Source: Natrinema pellirubrum DSM 15624 (GTDB taxonomy: Archaea; Halobacteriota; Halobacteria; Halobacteriales; Natrialbaceae). From it: a DNA stretch of 64,000 bases. How positions within the stretch are numbered: the first letter of the stretch is position 1; the number at the start of each line of letters is the position of its first letter. This document shows positions 32,299 to 42,530 of this stretch, one piece after another. The notes below the pieces were generated by a model that saw nothing but the letters and a program-made list of their open reading frames with translations, had not been told where the DNA came from and made no database searches. Location of the stretch: NCBI RefSeq assembly GCF_000230735.2, contig NC_019962.1, positions 3,658,001 through 3,722,000 on the forward strand, given 5' to 3'. Position numbers and translations under genes: made by a program.

Positions 32299-33348
32299 CT
32301 CGCCCCAGTCGTGGAGCGACAGGCGAGTTCACAACGAGATTCTCCAACCGCTGCAGTCGAACATCGGCGCACAGTCGGTCACGCCGTGGTTCAAGATCGG
32401 CGGCGACTGGCAGACACACCGCTTCGAGATGGCCAACGGCGACATCGCGCTGTTCGCGCGCACCGACGAGGAGGCCTACTGGATGGGCAACACCGAAACA
32501 CCCTCCGCGCTGTGGAAAACCGACAAGTTCGGCTGGCGCGAGATCCCCTACCCCGTCTCGCGGTGGGCGACGCGGGAACTGACCGCGACGCTGCACGAGG
32601 AAGATCCGTGGCTCGCCGAGTATCCGCATCTCTCGTGGTTCTTCCTCCCGGTGTTCATGTCCAAGGACGGCCGCGAGTCGACCCGTGCGTTCTTCCGCGA
32701 ACATGCGGCCGGCTTCCCCGACGCCGGCCGCCGGGAGACGACCCGCTTTTTCGAGGACTTCCTCGCGACCGGCGTCTTAGACGAGTACCGACACGTCATG
32801 TCGGGCAAACTCGGCACCAGCGACCACGTCGATCGCGTCCGGATGAGCGCCGCGATGGCCGAGTTCATCGCCGCGAAGATCCTCACGGAGGCCGGCTACG
32901 ACGTGGTCCCGGAGATCGAGGTCACGACCGGCCACTCGCTTGACTTCCGGGCGGAAGACGCCGAGACGAACGTCCTCGTGGAGGTCACGCGGCCCCAGCC
33001 GCCGATCAACCGCGCCGCGGCCGGCCCCGTGGCCGCCGTCCGCGATACCGCCGAGACCAAGACCAACGGCCAACTCGCGGAACACGGCGGCGGCGCGACC
33101 CTTTTCGTCGACTGCTCGAGCTTTCGCGACGACGCGTGGGCCGCCGTTCGGGGCGAACAGCCCGACGTGCGCCACCGCCCCGCGGTCGTCTACCGCACCC
33201 GTCCGAACGGCCACGTCGAGGGCTACCGGAAGGGCGCGGTCCCGCTCGAGCTGGCCGACACGGTCGACTTTCTGGACTGAGCGCGGCCACCGACCGTTCG
33301 GCTGCGTGAATTATCAGGTTCTGAGACGGGGTCGGACGTATTTGTCCC

Positions 33349-34434
33349 ATGGCAACGGTAGCCACAGACATGCGCGCAGCAGTCCTCGAGGAACACGGCG
33401 AACCGCTATCGATCGAAGACGTCGACGCGCCGGAGCCGGCACCGAACGGGGCCGTCGTCGAACTCGAAGCATGCGGGGTCTGTCGGAGTGACTGGCACGG
33501 CTGGCAGGGTGACTGGGGGTGGCTCGGCCTCGAGACCCAGCCGGGACAGATCCTCGGCCACGAACCGGCTGGCCACGTCGTCGCCGTCGGCGATGAAGTC
33601 GAGAACGTCGCGGAGGGCGACCACGTCGCCGTCCCGTTCAACCTCGGCGACGGAACCTGTCCGCGGTGCCAGCGTGGCCACTCGAACATCTGCGAGAACG
33701 TGATGCCGCTCGGGTTCATCGAGCAGGCACAGGGTGCGTTCGCCGAACAGGTCCACGTCCCCGTCGCCGACCACAACCTCGTGGCGCTCCCCGACGGCGT
33801 TTCGTCCGTCGATATGGCCGGCCTCGGCTGTCGGTTCATGACCTCGTTCCACGCGCTGGCCCACCGCGCGGACGTCGGTGCCGGCGACTGGGTCTCGGTC
33901 CACGGCTGCGGCGGCGTCGGCCTCTCGGCGGTCCACATCGCCGACGCGCTCGGGGCAAACGTCGTCGCGGTCGATCTCAAAGACGAGAAACTCGAGAAAG
34001 CCGAGTCCCTCGGCGCGGTCGAGACGATCAACGCGGACGACGTCGGCGACGTCCCCGGCGAGGTTTCGGCGATCACCGACGGCGGCGCTCACGTCTCGAT
34101 GGACGCGCTGGGTATCGCGACGACCAGCCAAAACTCCGTCTCGAGCCTCGACGCCCGCGGCCAGCACATTCAGGTCGGGCTGACGACTCAGGACGAACAG
34201 GGGATGATTTCGCTGCCGTCCGACGCGATGGTCATGCAGGAGATCGAGTTCATCGGCTCGCTCGGAATGCCCCCGACCCGCTACGACGAGATCTTCCGGA
34301 TGGTCTCGACCGGCAAACTCGAGCCCGAGAAGGTCGTCTCCGAGACGATCGGGCTCGAGGACGTCAGCGACAAACTCGAGGCGATGACCGACTTCGAGAC
34401 CGTCGGGATTCCGGTCATCGACACGTTCAACTAA
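33349..34434 (+). CDS. zinc-dependent alcohol dehydrogenase (MDR family)
   Basis: A 361-residue medium-chain dehydrogenase. Catalytic zinc ligands are in ACGVCRSDWHGW and ILGHEPAGHVV. The NAD(P) site is HGCGGVGLSAVHIADAL. The structural-zinc lobe reads GDGTCPRCQRGHSNICEN, with three cysteines, and Asp where the first of the usual four would be. It oxidises an alcohol or polyol; the substrate is not specified by sequence. TATA-like GACGTATTTGT lies a little close to the ATG, while GTGAATTATC is about 40 bases upstream. The stop codon is part of a long hairpin. Confidence 0.9.
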   Translation: MATVATDMRAAVLEEHGEPLSIEDVDAPEPAPNGAVVELEACGVCRSDWHGWQGDWGWLGLETQPGQILGHEPAGHVVAVGDEVENVAEGDHVAVPFNLGDGTCPRCQRGHSNICENVMPLGFIEQAQGAFAEQVHVPVADHNLVALPDGVSSVDMAGLGCRFMTSFHALAHRADVGAGDWVSVHGCGGVGLSAVHIADALGANVVAVDLKDEKLEKAESLGAVETINADDVGDVPGEVSAITDGGAHVSMDALGIATTSQNSVSSLDARGQHIQVGLTTQDEQGMISLPSDAMVMQEIEFIGSLGMPPTRYDEIFRMVSTGKLEPEKVVSETIGLEDVSDKLEAMTDFETVGIPVIDTFN

Positions 34435-34479
34435 ATTTTGCTCTGCGGGCCGCCGAAGGCGGCCCTCGGCAAAATTTAG
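34431..34479. terminator. long hairpin overlapping the alcohol dehydrogenase stop
   Basis: Perfect outer arms CTAAATTTTGC (34431-34441) and GCAAAATTTAG (34469-34479) enclose a GC stem GGGCCGCC-GAA-GGCGGCCC. The TAA stop codon lies in the 5' arm. It is a plausible bidirectional terminator. Its TTTTGC...GCAAAA frame with flanking CGA and GCAGA blocks is shared, in reverse orientation, with the hairpin at 61304-61344. Confidence 0.65.
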
Positions 34480-34643
34480 TATAAAAGCACTCCTCCCTCC
34501 CCTACGGGTCGGTCGTCGGCCCGCTCGCTCCCGCTGGTCACTCGCGGGTGCAACGCTCAACCAAACCGCAGCAGTAGAGGCTTCAATTGTACTGGTTGCA
34601 AGCAGTTGTACCGAGCGCGCCGTCGGCGCGCTCGGCCTTTTTC
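34478..34643 (+). ncRNA. candidate intergenic small RNA with own promoter and terminator
   Basis: A strong TATA element (TTTAGTATAAAAGC, 34475-34488) lies in the 270-base gap between the dehydrogenase and the convergent DUF5789 gene. About 125 bases downstream is a perfect 11-bp hairpin, CCGAGCGCGCC-GTC-GGCGCGCTCGG (34611-34635), followed by CCTTTTTC, a textbook intrinsic-type terminator. A transcript from about 34512 to 34641 is predicted, with no substantial open frame. Existence and function are inferred from these signals only. Confidence 0.4.
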
Positions 34644-34650
34644 ATCGAAG

Positions 34651-34701
34651 TTTTTGCGCGGGGTTCGACCGAGCGCAGCGAGGGAGGACCCCGCGTAAAA
34701 A
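34651..34701. repeat. gene-end palindrome after the DUF5789 gene
   Basis: Arms TTTTTGCGCGGGGTTC (34651-34666) and GGACCCCGCGTAAAAA (34686-34701) pair at 14 of 16 positions, ending 5 bases from the DUF5789 stop. Together with the preceding TTTTTCATCGAAG it is the same repeat type as 61291-61344, which ends close to the polC stop. Probably a terminator spread as a dispersed repeat. Confidence 0.55.
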
Positions 34702-34706
34702 GTTCG

Positions 34707-34994
34707 CTAGAAGGAAACGGCGTCGGGCGAGTAGGGACTGCCGACCGGGGTCGGGTCGCGGTCGCTGTAGCCGACGCGGCCAACGGCCTTGTCGCTGACA
34801 GCGGAGTAGACGGCAAAGCGCGCGTCCTCCGAGTTTTCGAAGGTTTCGGACTCGAGGCGGGCGAGTACATCGCCGACCGTCTCGGTCCCGTTGGGGAGTT
34901 CGAGCGTGCGGTCCCCGTACTCCTCGATCAGTTCCTCGGTCGTGGCGGGGTACTCGTGGTCGTCGATGACGTCGCCGGTGCCATTGAGCAGCAT
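34707..34994 (-). CDS. DUF5789 family protein
   Basis: A 95-residue acidic protein with the family pattern HEYPATTEELIEEYGDRTLE, then LPNGTETVGDVLARL, ARFAVYSAVSDKAVGR and YSDRDPTPVGSPYSPDAVSF. The start at 34994 (MLLNGTGDVI) has a good Shine-Dalgarno GGAGG 10 bases upstream, unusual in this mostly leaderless genome, so the mRNA has a 5' leader. Upstream is a palindrome centred on the TATA element. Function unknown; the family is haloarchaeal. Confidence 0.85.
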   Translation of the reverse strand: MLLNGTGDVIDDHEYPATTEELIEEYGDRTLELPNGTETVGDVLARLESETFENSEDARFAVYSAVSDKAVGRVGYSDRDPTPVGSPYSPDAVSF

Positions 34995-35013
34995 TACACC
35001 AAATCCTCCGTGA

Positions 35014-35033
35014 ACAATGATTATAAACATTGT
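35014..35033 (-). promoter_or_regulatory. palindrome enclosing the DUF5789 TATA box
   Basis: ACAATG (35014-35019) and CATTGT (35028-35033) flank ATTATAAA, which on the gene strand is TTTATAAT, an evident TATA box. A regulator dimer bound here would block TBP. Immediately upstream, at 35047-35087, four CTAG tetramers occur within 41 bases, although CTAG is normally rare in haloarchaeal DNA. Confidence 0.5.
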
Positions 35034-35152
35034 CCATCTATGTTTCCTAGTCGCACTGTAGACCTAGAACACCTAGTAGACCCCTAGAGATCGCGAAAAC
35101 AGAACGCGGGCACGGAGAAACGCCTTTAGGAGCGGCCCGGTTCGGATAGCGT

Positions 35153-35932
35153 ATGCCTCACGCGGACTTACACGTTCATACGACGCGGTCGGATGGGAGC
35201 CTCGATCTCGAGGCGGTGCCCGAGGCCGCGCGCCGCGGCGGCGTCGAGGTGGTCGCGGTGACCGATCACGACCGGGTCCAGCCGTTCGACGGCCCGGTCG
35301 TCGAACGCGACGGCGTGACGCTCATCCACGGGATCGAGCTTCGCGTCGAGACGCCGGGCGGCCAGCGACTCGACCTACTGGGCTACGGCCTCGAGCCGAG
35401 CGGCGACCTCGAGGCGATCCTCGAGACGATTCAGGAAAACCGCATCGAGCGCGGCCGGGCGATCGTCGACTGCGTGGAATCCCGGCTGGGGATCGAGCTG
35501 GACGTGACGGTCGACGGCGGGTTCGGGCGGCCCCACATCGCGCGGGCGATCGAGGCCCATCCCGACGCCGAGTACGACTACCAGGGCGCGTTCGACCACC
35601 TCATCGGCTCGGATTGTCCGTGTTACGTGCCTCGGGACGTACCGTCGTTCGAGCGCGGGCGGGCGGCGCTGGCCGAGTCGTGCCGGCTCGTCTCGCTCGC
35701 CCATCCGTTGCGGTACCGCGACCCCGAGAGCGCGCTGGCGCTGGCGGCCGCTCTCGACGCCGTCGAGTTACGATATCCGTACGGCCGCGACGTCGACCGC
35801 GCCCCCGTCGAACGGGCGATCGAGCGCCACGGTCTGCTGGTCACCGGCGGCAGCGACGCCCACGACGAGCGAATCGGCGTCGCGGGCCTCTCGCGAGAAG
35901 CCTTCGAGCGACTCGAGTTGAGCGTCGATTGA
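35153..35932 (+). CDS. PHP domain metal-dependent phosphoesterase
   Basis: A 259-residue stand-alone PHP protein. Metal-binding motifs in order are DLHVHTTRSDGS, VTDHDRV, GIELR, GRPHIARAI, SLAHPLRY and GGSDAHDE. It resembles the YciV/RnaAM-like and TrpH-type 3'-phosphoesterases that act on nucleoside bisphosphates or short RNAs; the exact substrate is uncertain. A TATA-like GCCTTTAGGA lies about 28 bases before the ATG, implying a leaderless transcript. A second, more distant PHP gene lies at 53391. Confidence 0.87.
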   Translation: MPHADLHVHTTRSDGSLDLEAVPEAARRGGVEVVAVTDHDRVQPFDGPVVERDGVTLIHGIELRVETPGGQRLDLLGYGLEPSGDLEAILETIQENRIERGRAIVDCVESRLGIELDVTVDGGFGRPHIARAIEAHPDAEYDYQGAFDHLIGSDCPCYVPRDVPSFERGRAALAESCRLVSLAHPLRYRDPESALALAAALDAVELRYPYGRDVDRAPVERAIERHGLLVTGGSDAHDERIGVAGLSREAFERLELSVD

Positions 35933-35988
35933 TCCAAACGTTGGCCGCTAGCGGAGGGTTCAATGCGACGTGGTCCCAACGCGTGAGT

Positions 35989-36153
35989 ATGAACTGCCAC
36001 TACTGCGACCGCGAGGCCGCCTTCGCCGCCGAGTCCGATGGACTCAAAGTCGGCCTCTGTGAGGAACACTTCCGCGAGCGCCTTCAGGAACTCGCCGAAG
36101 CCGACGGGCTCGAGAGCCTCAAAGAGAAGGTCGACGTCGACCGCGCCGAGTAA
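35989..36153 (+). CDS. DUF6757 family small zinc-finger-like protein
   Basis: A 54-residue protein, MNCHYCDREAAFAAESDG then LKVGLCEEHFRERLQELAEA. The CxxC and C-x2-H pairs suggest one zinc site. The short helical tail is acidic. It matches the haloarchaeal DUF6757 family in length and order. It was located by its compact start after a 56-base gap from the PHP gene; the longer reading frame upstream is a shadow of that gene. It is convergent with the ferredoxin gene, directly abutting its stop. Confidence 0.8.
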   Translation: MNCHYCDREAAFAAESDGLKVGLCEEHFRERLQELAEADGLESLKEKVDVDRAE

Positions 36154-38432
<2,279 letters not shown>

Positions 38433-38484
38433 CGAGCGATTCTTCGAACGAGGCGCTTTTGCGGCTCCCGTCGAATACTCGGGT

Positions 38485-39498
38485 ATGGACCTCACACATC
38501 GCCCTCGGCGGCTCCGACAGGACCGGGTTCGCGGGCTCGTCAGCGAGACGAGCCTCGAGCCCTCGGACCTGATCGCCCCGGTGTTCGTCGACGCGACGAC
38601 CGACGAGCGCCGGCCGATCGAGTCGATGCCCGGCCACGAGCGGGTCCCGATCGCGGAGTCGGTCGCCCGCGTCGAGGACGTCCTCGAGACGGGCGTCGAG
38701 GCCGTCATGCTGTTCGGGATCCCGGAATCGAAAGACCCCGAGGGGACCCGCGCCTGGGCCGAGGACGGCGTCGTCCAGGAGGCGCTGCGCCGAATCACGA
38801 GCGAGACCGACGCCTACGTCATCACGGACGTCTGTCTCTGCGAGTACACCGACCACGGCCACTGCGGCCCGCTCGAGGAGGAGCTGCGAAGCGAGAGCGG
38901 CGTCGCCGCGGACGGTCCGGCCTGCGAGCCCTCGATGACCGTCGACAACGACGCGACGCTCGCGGCCCTGGAGAAGATCGCCGTCTCCCACGCCCGGGCG
39001 GGCGCGGACATGGTCGCGCCCAGCGGAATGATGGACGGAATGGTCGGGGCCATCCGGTCGGCGCTCGACCGCGAGGGGTTCGCGAACGTCCCGATCATGA
39101 GCTACGCGGCCAAATACGAGAGCGCGTTCTACGGGCCGTTCCGGGACGCCGCCGACGGCGCGCCGACCTTCGGGAACCGCCGACACTACCAGATGGATCC
39201 GGCCAACGCTCGCGAGGCCATGCGGGAAGTCCGACTGGACGCCGAGCAGGGCGCGGACGTGATGATGGTCAAGCCCGCGCTTTCCTACCTCGATATCATC
39301 AGTTCCGTCCGCCGGGAGTTCGACCACCCCGTCGCCGCCTACAACGTCTCCGGCGAGTACGCGATGCTCCACGCCGCCGCCGAGAAGGGGTGGCTCGACC
39401 TCGAGGCGGTCGCGACGGAGTCGCTGCTGTCGATCAAGCGAGCGGGCGCGGACCTGATTCTGACCTACTTCGCCGAGGACATCGCAAAGCAACTGTGA
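38485..39498 (+). CDS. hemB: delta-aminolevulinic acid dehydratase (porphobilinogen synthase)
   Basis: A 337-residue class I aldolase-type enzyme that condenses two 5-aminolevulinate molecules to porphobilinogen. Zinc-binding cysteines are in [14 protein letters not shown]. The Schiff-base lysines are in [17 protein letters not shown] and [12 protein letters not shown]. Length is typical. The start [19 protein letters not shown] matches the family. It is the first of the haem-pathway genes scattered here (hemL at 42.5 kb, hemC-cobA-hemD at 47.7-50.4 kb). A clear hairpin terminator follows its stop. Confidence 0.97.
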   Translation: MDLTHRPRRLRQDRVRGLVSETSLEPSDLIAPVFVDATTDERRPIESMPGHERVPIAESVARVEDVLETGVEAVMLFGIPESKDPEGTRAWAEDGVVQEALRRITSETDAYVITDVCLCEYTDHGHCGPLEEELRSESGVAADGPACEPSMTVDNDATLAALEKIAVSHARAGADMVAPSGMMDGMVGAIRSALDREGFANVPIMSYAAKYESAFYGPFRDAADGAPTFGNRRHYQMDPANAREAMREVRLDAEQGADVMMVKPALSYLDIISSVRREFDHPVAAYNVSGEYAMLHAAAEKGWLDLEAVATESLLSIKRAGADLILTYFAEDIAKQL

Positions 39499-39501
39499 AC
39501 C

Positions 39502-39540
39502 GCCTCGGGGTCAAGCCCCGAGGCACTCGGCTTTTTTGTA
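39502..39540 (+). terminator. hemB terminator
   Basis: A perfect 9-bp stem, GCCTCGGGG-TCAAG-CCCCGAGGC (39502-39524), begins 4 bases after the hemB stop. It is followed by ACTCGGC and a T6 run (39532-39537). This is one of the clearest terminator structures in the window. Confidence 0.75.
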
Positions 39541-39950
39541 GATCGGTCGGGTTGCCGGTCGGCCCGCCCGAGTCGGCCACCGTCGAATCGACCAGGTTTG
39601 ACCACTCTGGACCGGATAGTAGACGATCGTCAATCAACGGCCCGCCGCGGAGCGAGGAGTGGCAATATCTGCCGCGCGCGAGCTGAATCGTACTGAGAGG
39701 CCCCCTTCGAGCGCCGATAACCGGTAATTCTCGCGACAGCGAGCGGATATCCGGTGCCGTCCGGGTTTACAAACAAGCAAAATATAACCGCCGCTCGAAA
39801 AGGTCGTAATTTCCAACACCCTTATACACATTAAAGCTGCTTTAGCTTTGGACGGGTGACCCTAATACACCCACAATTTTAGCCATTTGTCAACGCTAAC
39901 CCTTAAATGATGTAAGTGCAACCAACTCAAACGTGATTAAGAGGTCAAAC
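39541..39950 (+). promoter_or_regulatory. upstream region of the amt locus
   Basis: About 410 bases; its right half is AT-rich. Two TATA-like elements are CCCTTATACAC (about 39819-39829) and CCCTTAAATG (about 39900-39909). Between them are an inverted repeat, AAAGCT-GCTTT-AGCTTT (39833-39849), and GGGTG-N9-CACCC (about 39854-39872). These could be sites for a nitrogen regulator. The 39950 end carries a Shine-Dalgarno-like GAGGT before the 26-codon ORF. No gene is evident in the left half. Confidence 0.5.
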
Positions 39951-40031
39951 ATGAGCGCGATTGCACTGAAAGACGACGATCGTTTGGTCGATGAGGGGAA
40001 CGGTACGTGGAAAACCGAGGTGGACGCCTGA
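39951..40031 (+). CDS. 26-residue ORF translationally coupled to amt
   Basis: ATG at 39951 opens a short frame: [20 protein letters not shown] then KTEVDA and TGA. A Shine-Dalgarno-like GAGGT lies 6 bases upstream. Its TGA overlaps the amt ATG (TGATG), and its last codons contain GAGGTGG, which serves as the amt ribosome-binding site. The peptide is acidic with no membrane segment. It could be a functional small protein or a leader ensuring coupled translation of the transporter. Not in the usual annotation size range. Confidence 0.5.
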   Translation: MSAIALKDDDRLVDEGNGTWKTEVDA

Positions 40032-41677
40032 TGGAGCCGACGCTCCTGCAGAGCGAGGCCGAGGTCGAGATGTTGATCGACTCGATCAACTACATGTGGA
40101 TCCTGGTCGCCACGTTCCTGATCTTCTTCATGCACGCCGGCTTCGCCATGCTCGAGGCGGGGCAGGTGCGCTCGAAGAACGTGGCGAACCAGCTGACGAA
40201 GAACCTGCTGACCTGGAGCGTCGGCGTGACGGTGTTTTTCCTCATCGGCGTGGGTGTTGAGGGCGTCGTCGCCGGTGACGGCTTCGCGCCGGCCTTCCAA
40301 GGCGATGCCGCGGGCTGGCTAGACTGGCTGTACGGTGCGGTCTTCGCCATGACCGCGGCGACGATCGTTTCGGGTGCCGTCGCCGGTCGTGCGAAACTCC
40401 GTGCGTACGTCAGCTACACCTTCCTGCTGGCGGCGGTCATCTACCCGGTCGTCACCGGCCTCACGTGGGCCGGCGAACACCTCGCGTACGGCGACGTCCT
40501 GTTCCACGACTTCGCTGGCGGGATGATCGTCCACGGCATGGGCGGTATCGCCGGTCTCACCGCCGCGTGGGTCCTCGGTCCGCGCATGGACCGATACAAC
40601 AGTGACGGGAGCGCGAACGTCATTCCCGGGCACTCGCTGACCTTCGCCGTGCTCGGCACGCTGATCCTCGCCTTCGGCTGGTACGGCTTCAACGTCGGTA
40701 CCTCGGCGATCATCGGCGAGGGCGCGTTCCTCGGCGATCAGCTCGGTCGCGTCGCCTTGACCACGACGGCCGCGATGGCCTGCGGTGCGATGGGGGCCGG
40801 CCTCGTCGCGTGGCTCAAGACCGGCAAAGTCGATACCCTGTACGTCGCCAACGGGCTGCTGGCCGGCCTCGCCGCGATCACCGCGATCCCCGACACCACG
40901 GCGTGGTGGGGCGCGTTCGTCGTCGGCGGCCTCGCCGGCGTGCAACTGCCCCTCGTCTTCGAGTTCGTCGAGCAGTACCTGAAGATCGACGACGTCTGTG
41001 CGGTGTTCCCCGTCCACGGCTCGGCCGGGGTCCTCGGAACGCTGCTGTTCCCCTTCGTCGCCGCACCGGGCGTCGTCGATAGCATCGTGAACGCGTTCGT
41101 CGCCCAGGTCATCGGCGTCGTCGTCATCGCTGCCTGGACGATCGTCGCGACCGGCGTTATCTGGTACGCGTTCAAGGCCACCGGCCAGGCCCGCGTCTCG
41201 CCGGAACACGAACGCGACGGGCTCGACGTCTCCGAACACGGCGTCGACACCTACCCCGAGTTCGGCCAGCCCGACGTCGCCACCGACGGCGGCGACGAGA
41301 TCATCCGCGCGGACGGGGGTGAGCCGAACGACGGCGAGATCAAGATGGTCACCGCCATCGTCCGCCCCGACCGACTTGGGGCGATCAAGCAGTCGCTGGC
41401 CGAAGCCGGCGCGCCGTCGCTGACGGTCACCAACGTCTCCGGCCGCGGCTCCCAGCCCGCGAAGAAGGGCCAATGGCGCGGCGAGGAGTACACGGTCGAC
41501 CTCCACCAGAAAGTCAAGATCGAGTGCGTCGTCGCCGACATCCCCGCCGGAGAGGTCGTCGATGCCATCCGCGAGGGTGCCGAAACCGGTGAACCCGGCG
41601 ACGGCAAGATCTTCGTCATGCCCGTCGAGAGCGCGACCCAGATCCGGACCGGCAAGACCGGCCGAGACGCGGTCTGA
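40031..41677 (+). CDS. amt: ammonium transporter fused to a C-terminal PII (GlnK) domain
   Basis: A 548-residue two-domain protein. Residues ~15-405 are an Amt/Mep/Rh channel with about eleven membrane helices ([20 protein letters not shown] at the start; [17 protein letters not shown] with a pore histidine). After a cytoplasmic linker (~405-435), residues ~436-545 form a PII domain ([20 protein letters not shown] ... [20 protein letters not shown]). PII proteins plug Amt channels according to ATP/2-oxoglutarate; here the regulator is covalently attached. The T-loop reads KGQWRGEEY, with Trp482 where the modified tyrosine of bacterial GlnB lies. Translation is coupled to the small ORF upstream. 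Confidence 0.93.
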   Translation: MEPTLLQSEAEVEMLIDSINYMWILVATFLIFFMHAGFAMLEAGQVRSKNVANQLTKNLLTWSVGVTVFFLIGVGVEGVVAGDGFAPAFQGDAAGWLDWLYGAVFAMTAATIVSGAVAGRAKLRAYVSYTFLLAAVIYPVVTGLTWAGEHLAYGDVLFHDFAGGMIVHGMGGIAGLTAAWVLGPRMDRYNSDGSANVIPGHSLTFAVLGTLILAFGWYGFNVGTSAIIGEGAFLGDQLGRVALTTTAAMACGAMGAGLVAWLKTGKVDTLYVANGLLAGLAAITAIPDTTAWWGAFVVGGLAGVQLPLVFEFVEQYLKIDDVCAVFPVHGSAGVLGTLLFPFVAAPGVVDSIVNAFVAQVIGVVVIAAWTIVATGVIWYAFKATGQARVSPEHERDGLDVSEHGVDTYPEFGQPDVATDGGDEIIRADGGEPNDGEIKMVTAIVRPDRLGAIKQSLAEAGAPSLTVTNVSGRGSQPAKKGQWRGEEYTVDLHQKVKIECVVADIPAGEVVDAIREGAETGEPGDGKIFVMPVESATQIRTGKTGRDAV

Positions 41678-41803
41678 TCGCGGCCACACCCCGTTTCACT
41701 GCTTCTGTGGGTCCTCCGCCCTCGTGTGTCGCCCGAGCGCTCGCGTGATGCTCGAGCGAACCGACCAGTACACTCATTTATCTGCCGTCGAGACGCATCG
41801 TGA

Positions 41804-42391
41804 ATGAGTCAGCAACGCGACGGATCTGACGTAGCGTACGACGAAACCGAAACGGTCGGTCGCGATCCGGACCGCTCGGATCGAACCGACACGACGAGCG
41901 CGCTCTCGCCTCTCGAGGGCGAGGAGGTCCTCGTCGACGCACAGCCGACGTGGTGGAACTGGATCGGCCACGCCGTCGTCGGCGGACTGGCTGGACTGGT
42001 CGGGGTAGTCGGCCTCGCGGTCGGGAGTACGGCGGCGGCGTTGCTCGGGTTCGTCACGGCGCTCGTGATCGGGGGCTATATCTGGTATCGACGGAACCGA
42101 GTCCGCTACCTCGTCACCGATCGGCGGATCGTCGTGATCGCGGGATTTACCGGCAGGAAGACCACCGAGACGTGGATGGAAGACATCCGCGGGCTACAGA
42201 CGAGTACGACCGCCTTCAGCCGCGACCGGGGGTTCGGAACGATCGCCGTCTCGCACGCAGTGATCCCGCAGGGGTTCACGCAGGGGTTCAGCCGAACGAA
42301 CTCGCTGGTACTCTCGGGCGTGCCGAACTACGACGACGTGGCGAATACGATCCGGCAACGCCAATCCGAGCGGAAGGCCGGCGATTACTGA
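41804..42391 (+). CDS. PH-domain (DUF304/bPH2) membrane protein
   Basis: A 195-residue protein. An acidic N-terminus (1-40) is followed by two membrane helices (about 50-70 and 75-90), then a bacterial PH-like domain (RVRYLVTDRRIVVIAGFTGRK ... GFGTIAVSH). The YxVTDRRI strand is the family signature. Function is unknown; such proteins may bind membranes or partners. TATA-like CTCATTTATC lies about 28 bases before the ATG, implying a leaderless transcript. No obvious operon partner. Confidence 0.82.
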   Translation: MSQQRDGSDVAYDETETVGRDPDRSDRTDTTSALSPLEGEEVLVDAQPTWWNWIGHAVVGGLAGLVGVVGLAVGSTAAALLGFVTALVIGGYIWYRRNRVRYLVTDRRIVVIAGFTGRKTTETWMEDIRGLQTSTTAFSRDRGFGTIAVSHAVIPQGFTQGFSRTNSLVLSGVPNYDDVANTIRQRQSERKAGDY

Positions 42392-42530
42392 GACGGGCTG
42401 TCGGCTCGGTGACGGATGGATGAGTCTCGACCGCACCGAAATCGACTCGTAGCCGTCCGAACCGCCGGTCCGGAACCACAAGCGAGGAGACCTCGGTACT
42501 ACTTTCCCGTCGGGTTTCCAAGGCAGCGAT

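Larger units (their letters stand above)
31568..33280 (+). pseudogene. DUF5784 family gene split by an IS6-family insertion
   Basis: A GTG at 31568 starts ARPLRFRYSP, interrupted at 31601 by the insertion sequence. The same protein resumes at 32307. Removing the element and one 8-base target copy restores an open frame of 336 codons reading across the joint as ARPLRFRYSPQSWSDRRVHN. A TATA element (GATATATGC, 31535-31543) precedes the GTG. The distal part is intact to 33280; from the internal ATG at 32429 it could still give 283 residues beginning MANGDIALFARTDEEAYW. DUF5784 proteins have no known function; the C-terminal half (HSLDFRAEDAETNVLVEVTRP) looks nuclease-like (PD-(D/E)XK-type), which I offer as speculation. 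Confidence 0.85.
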
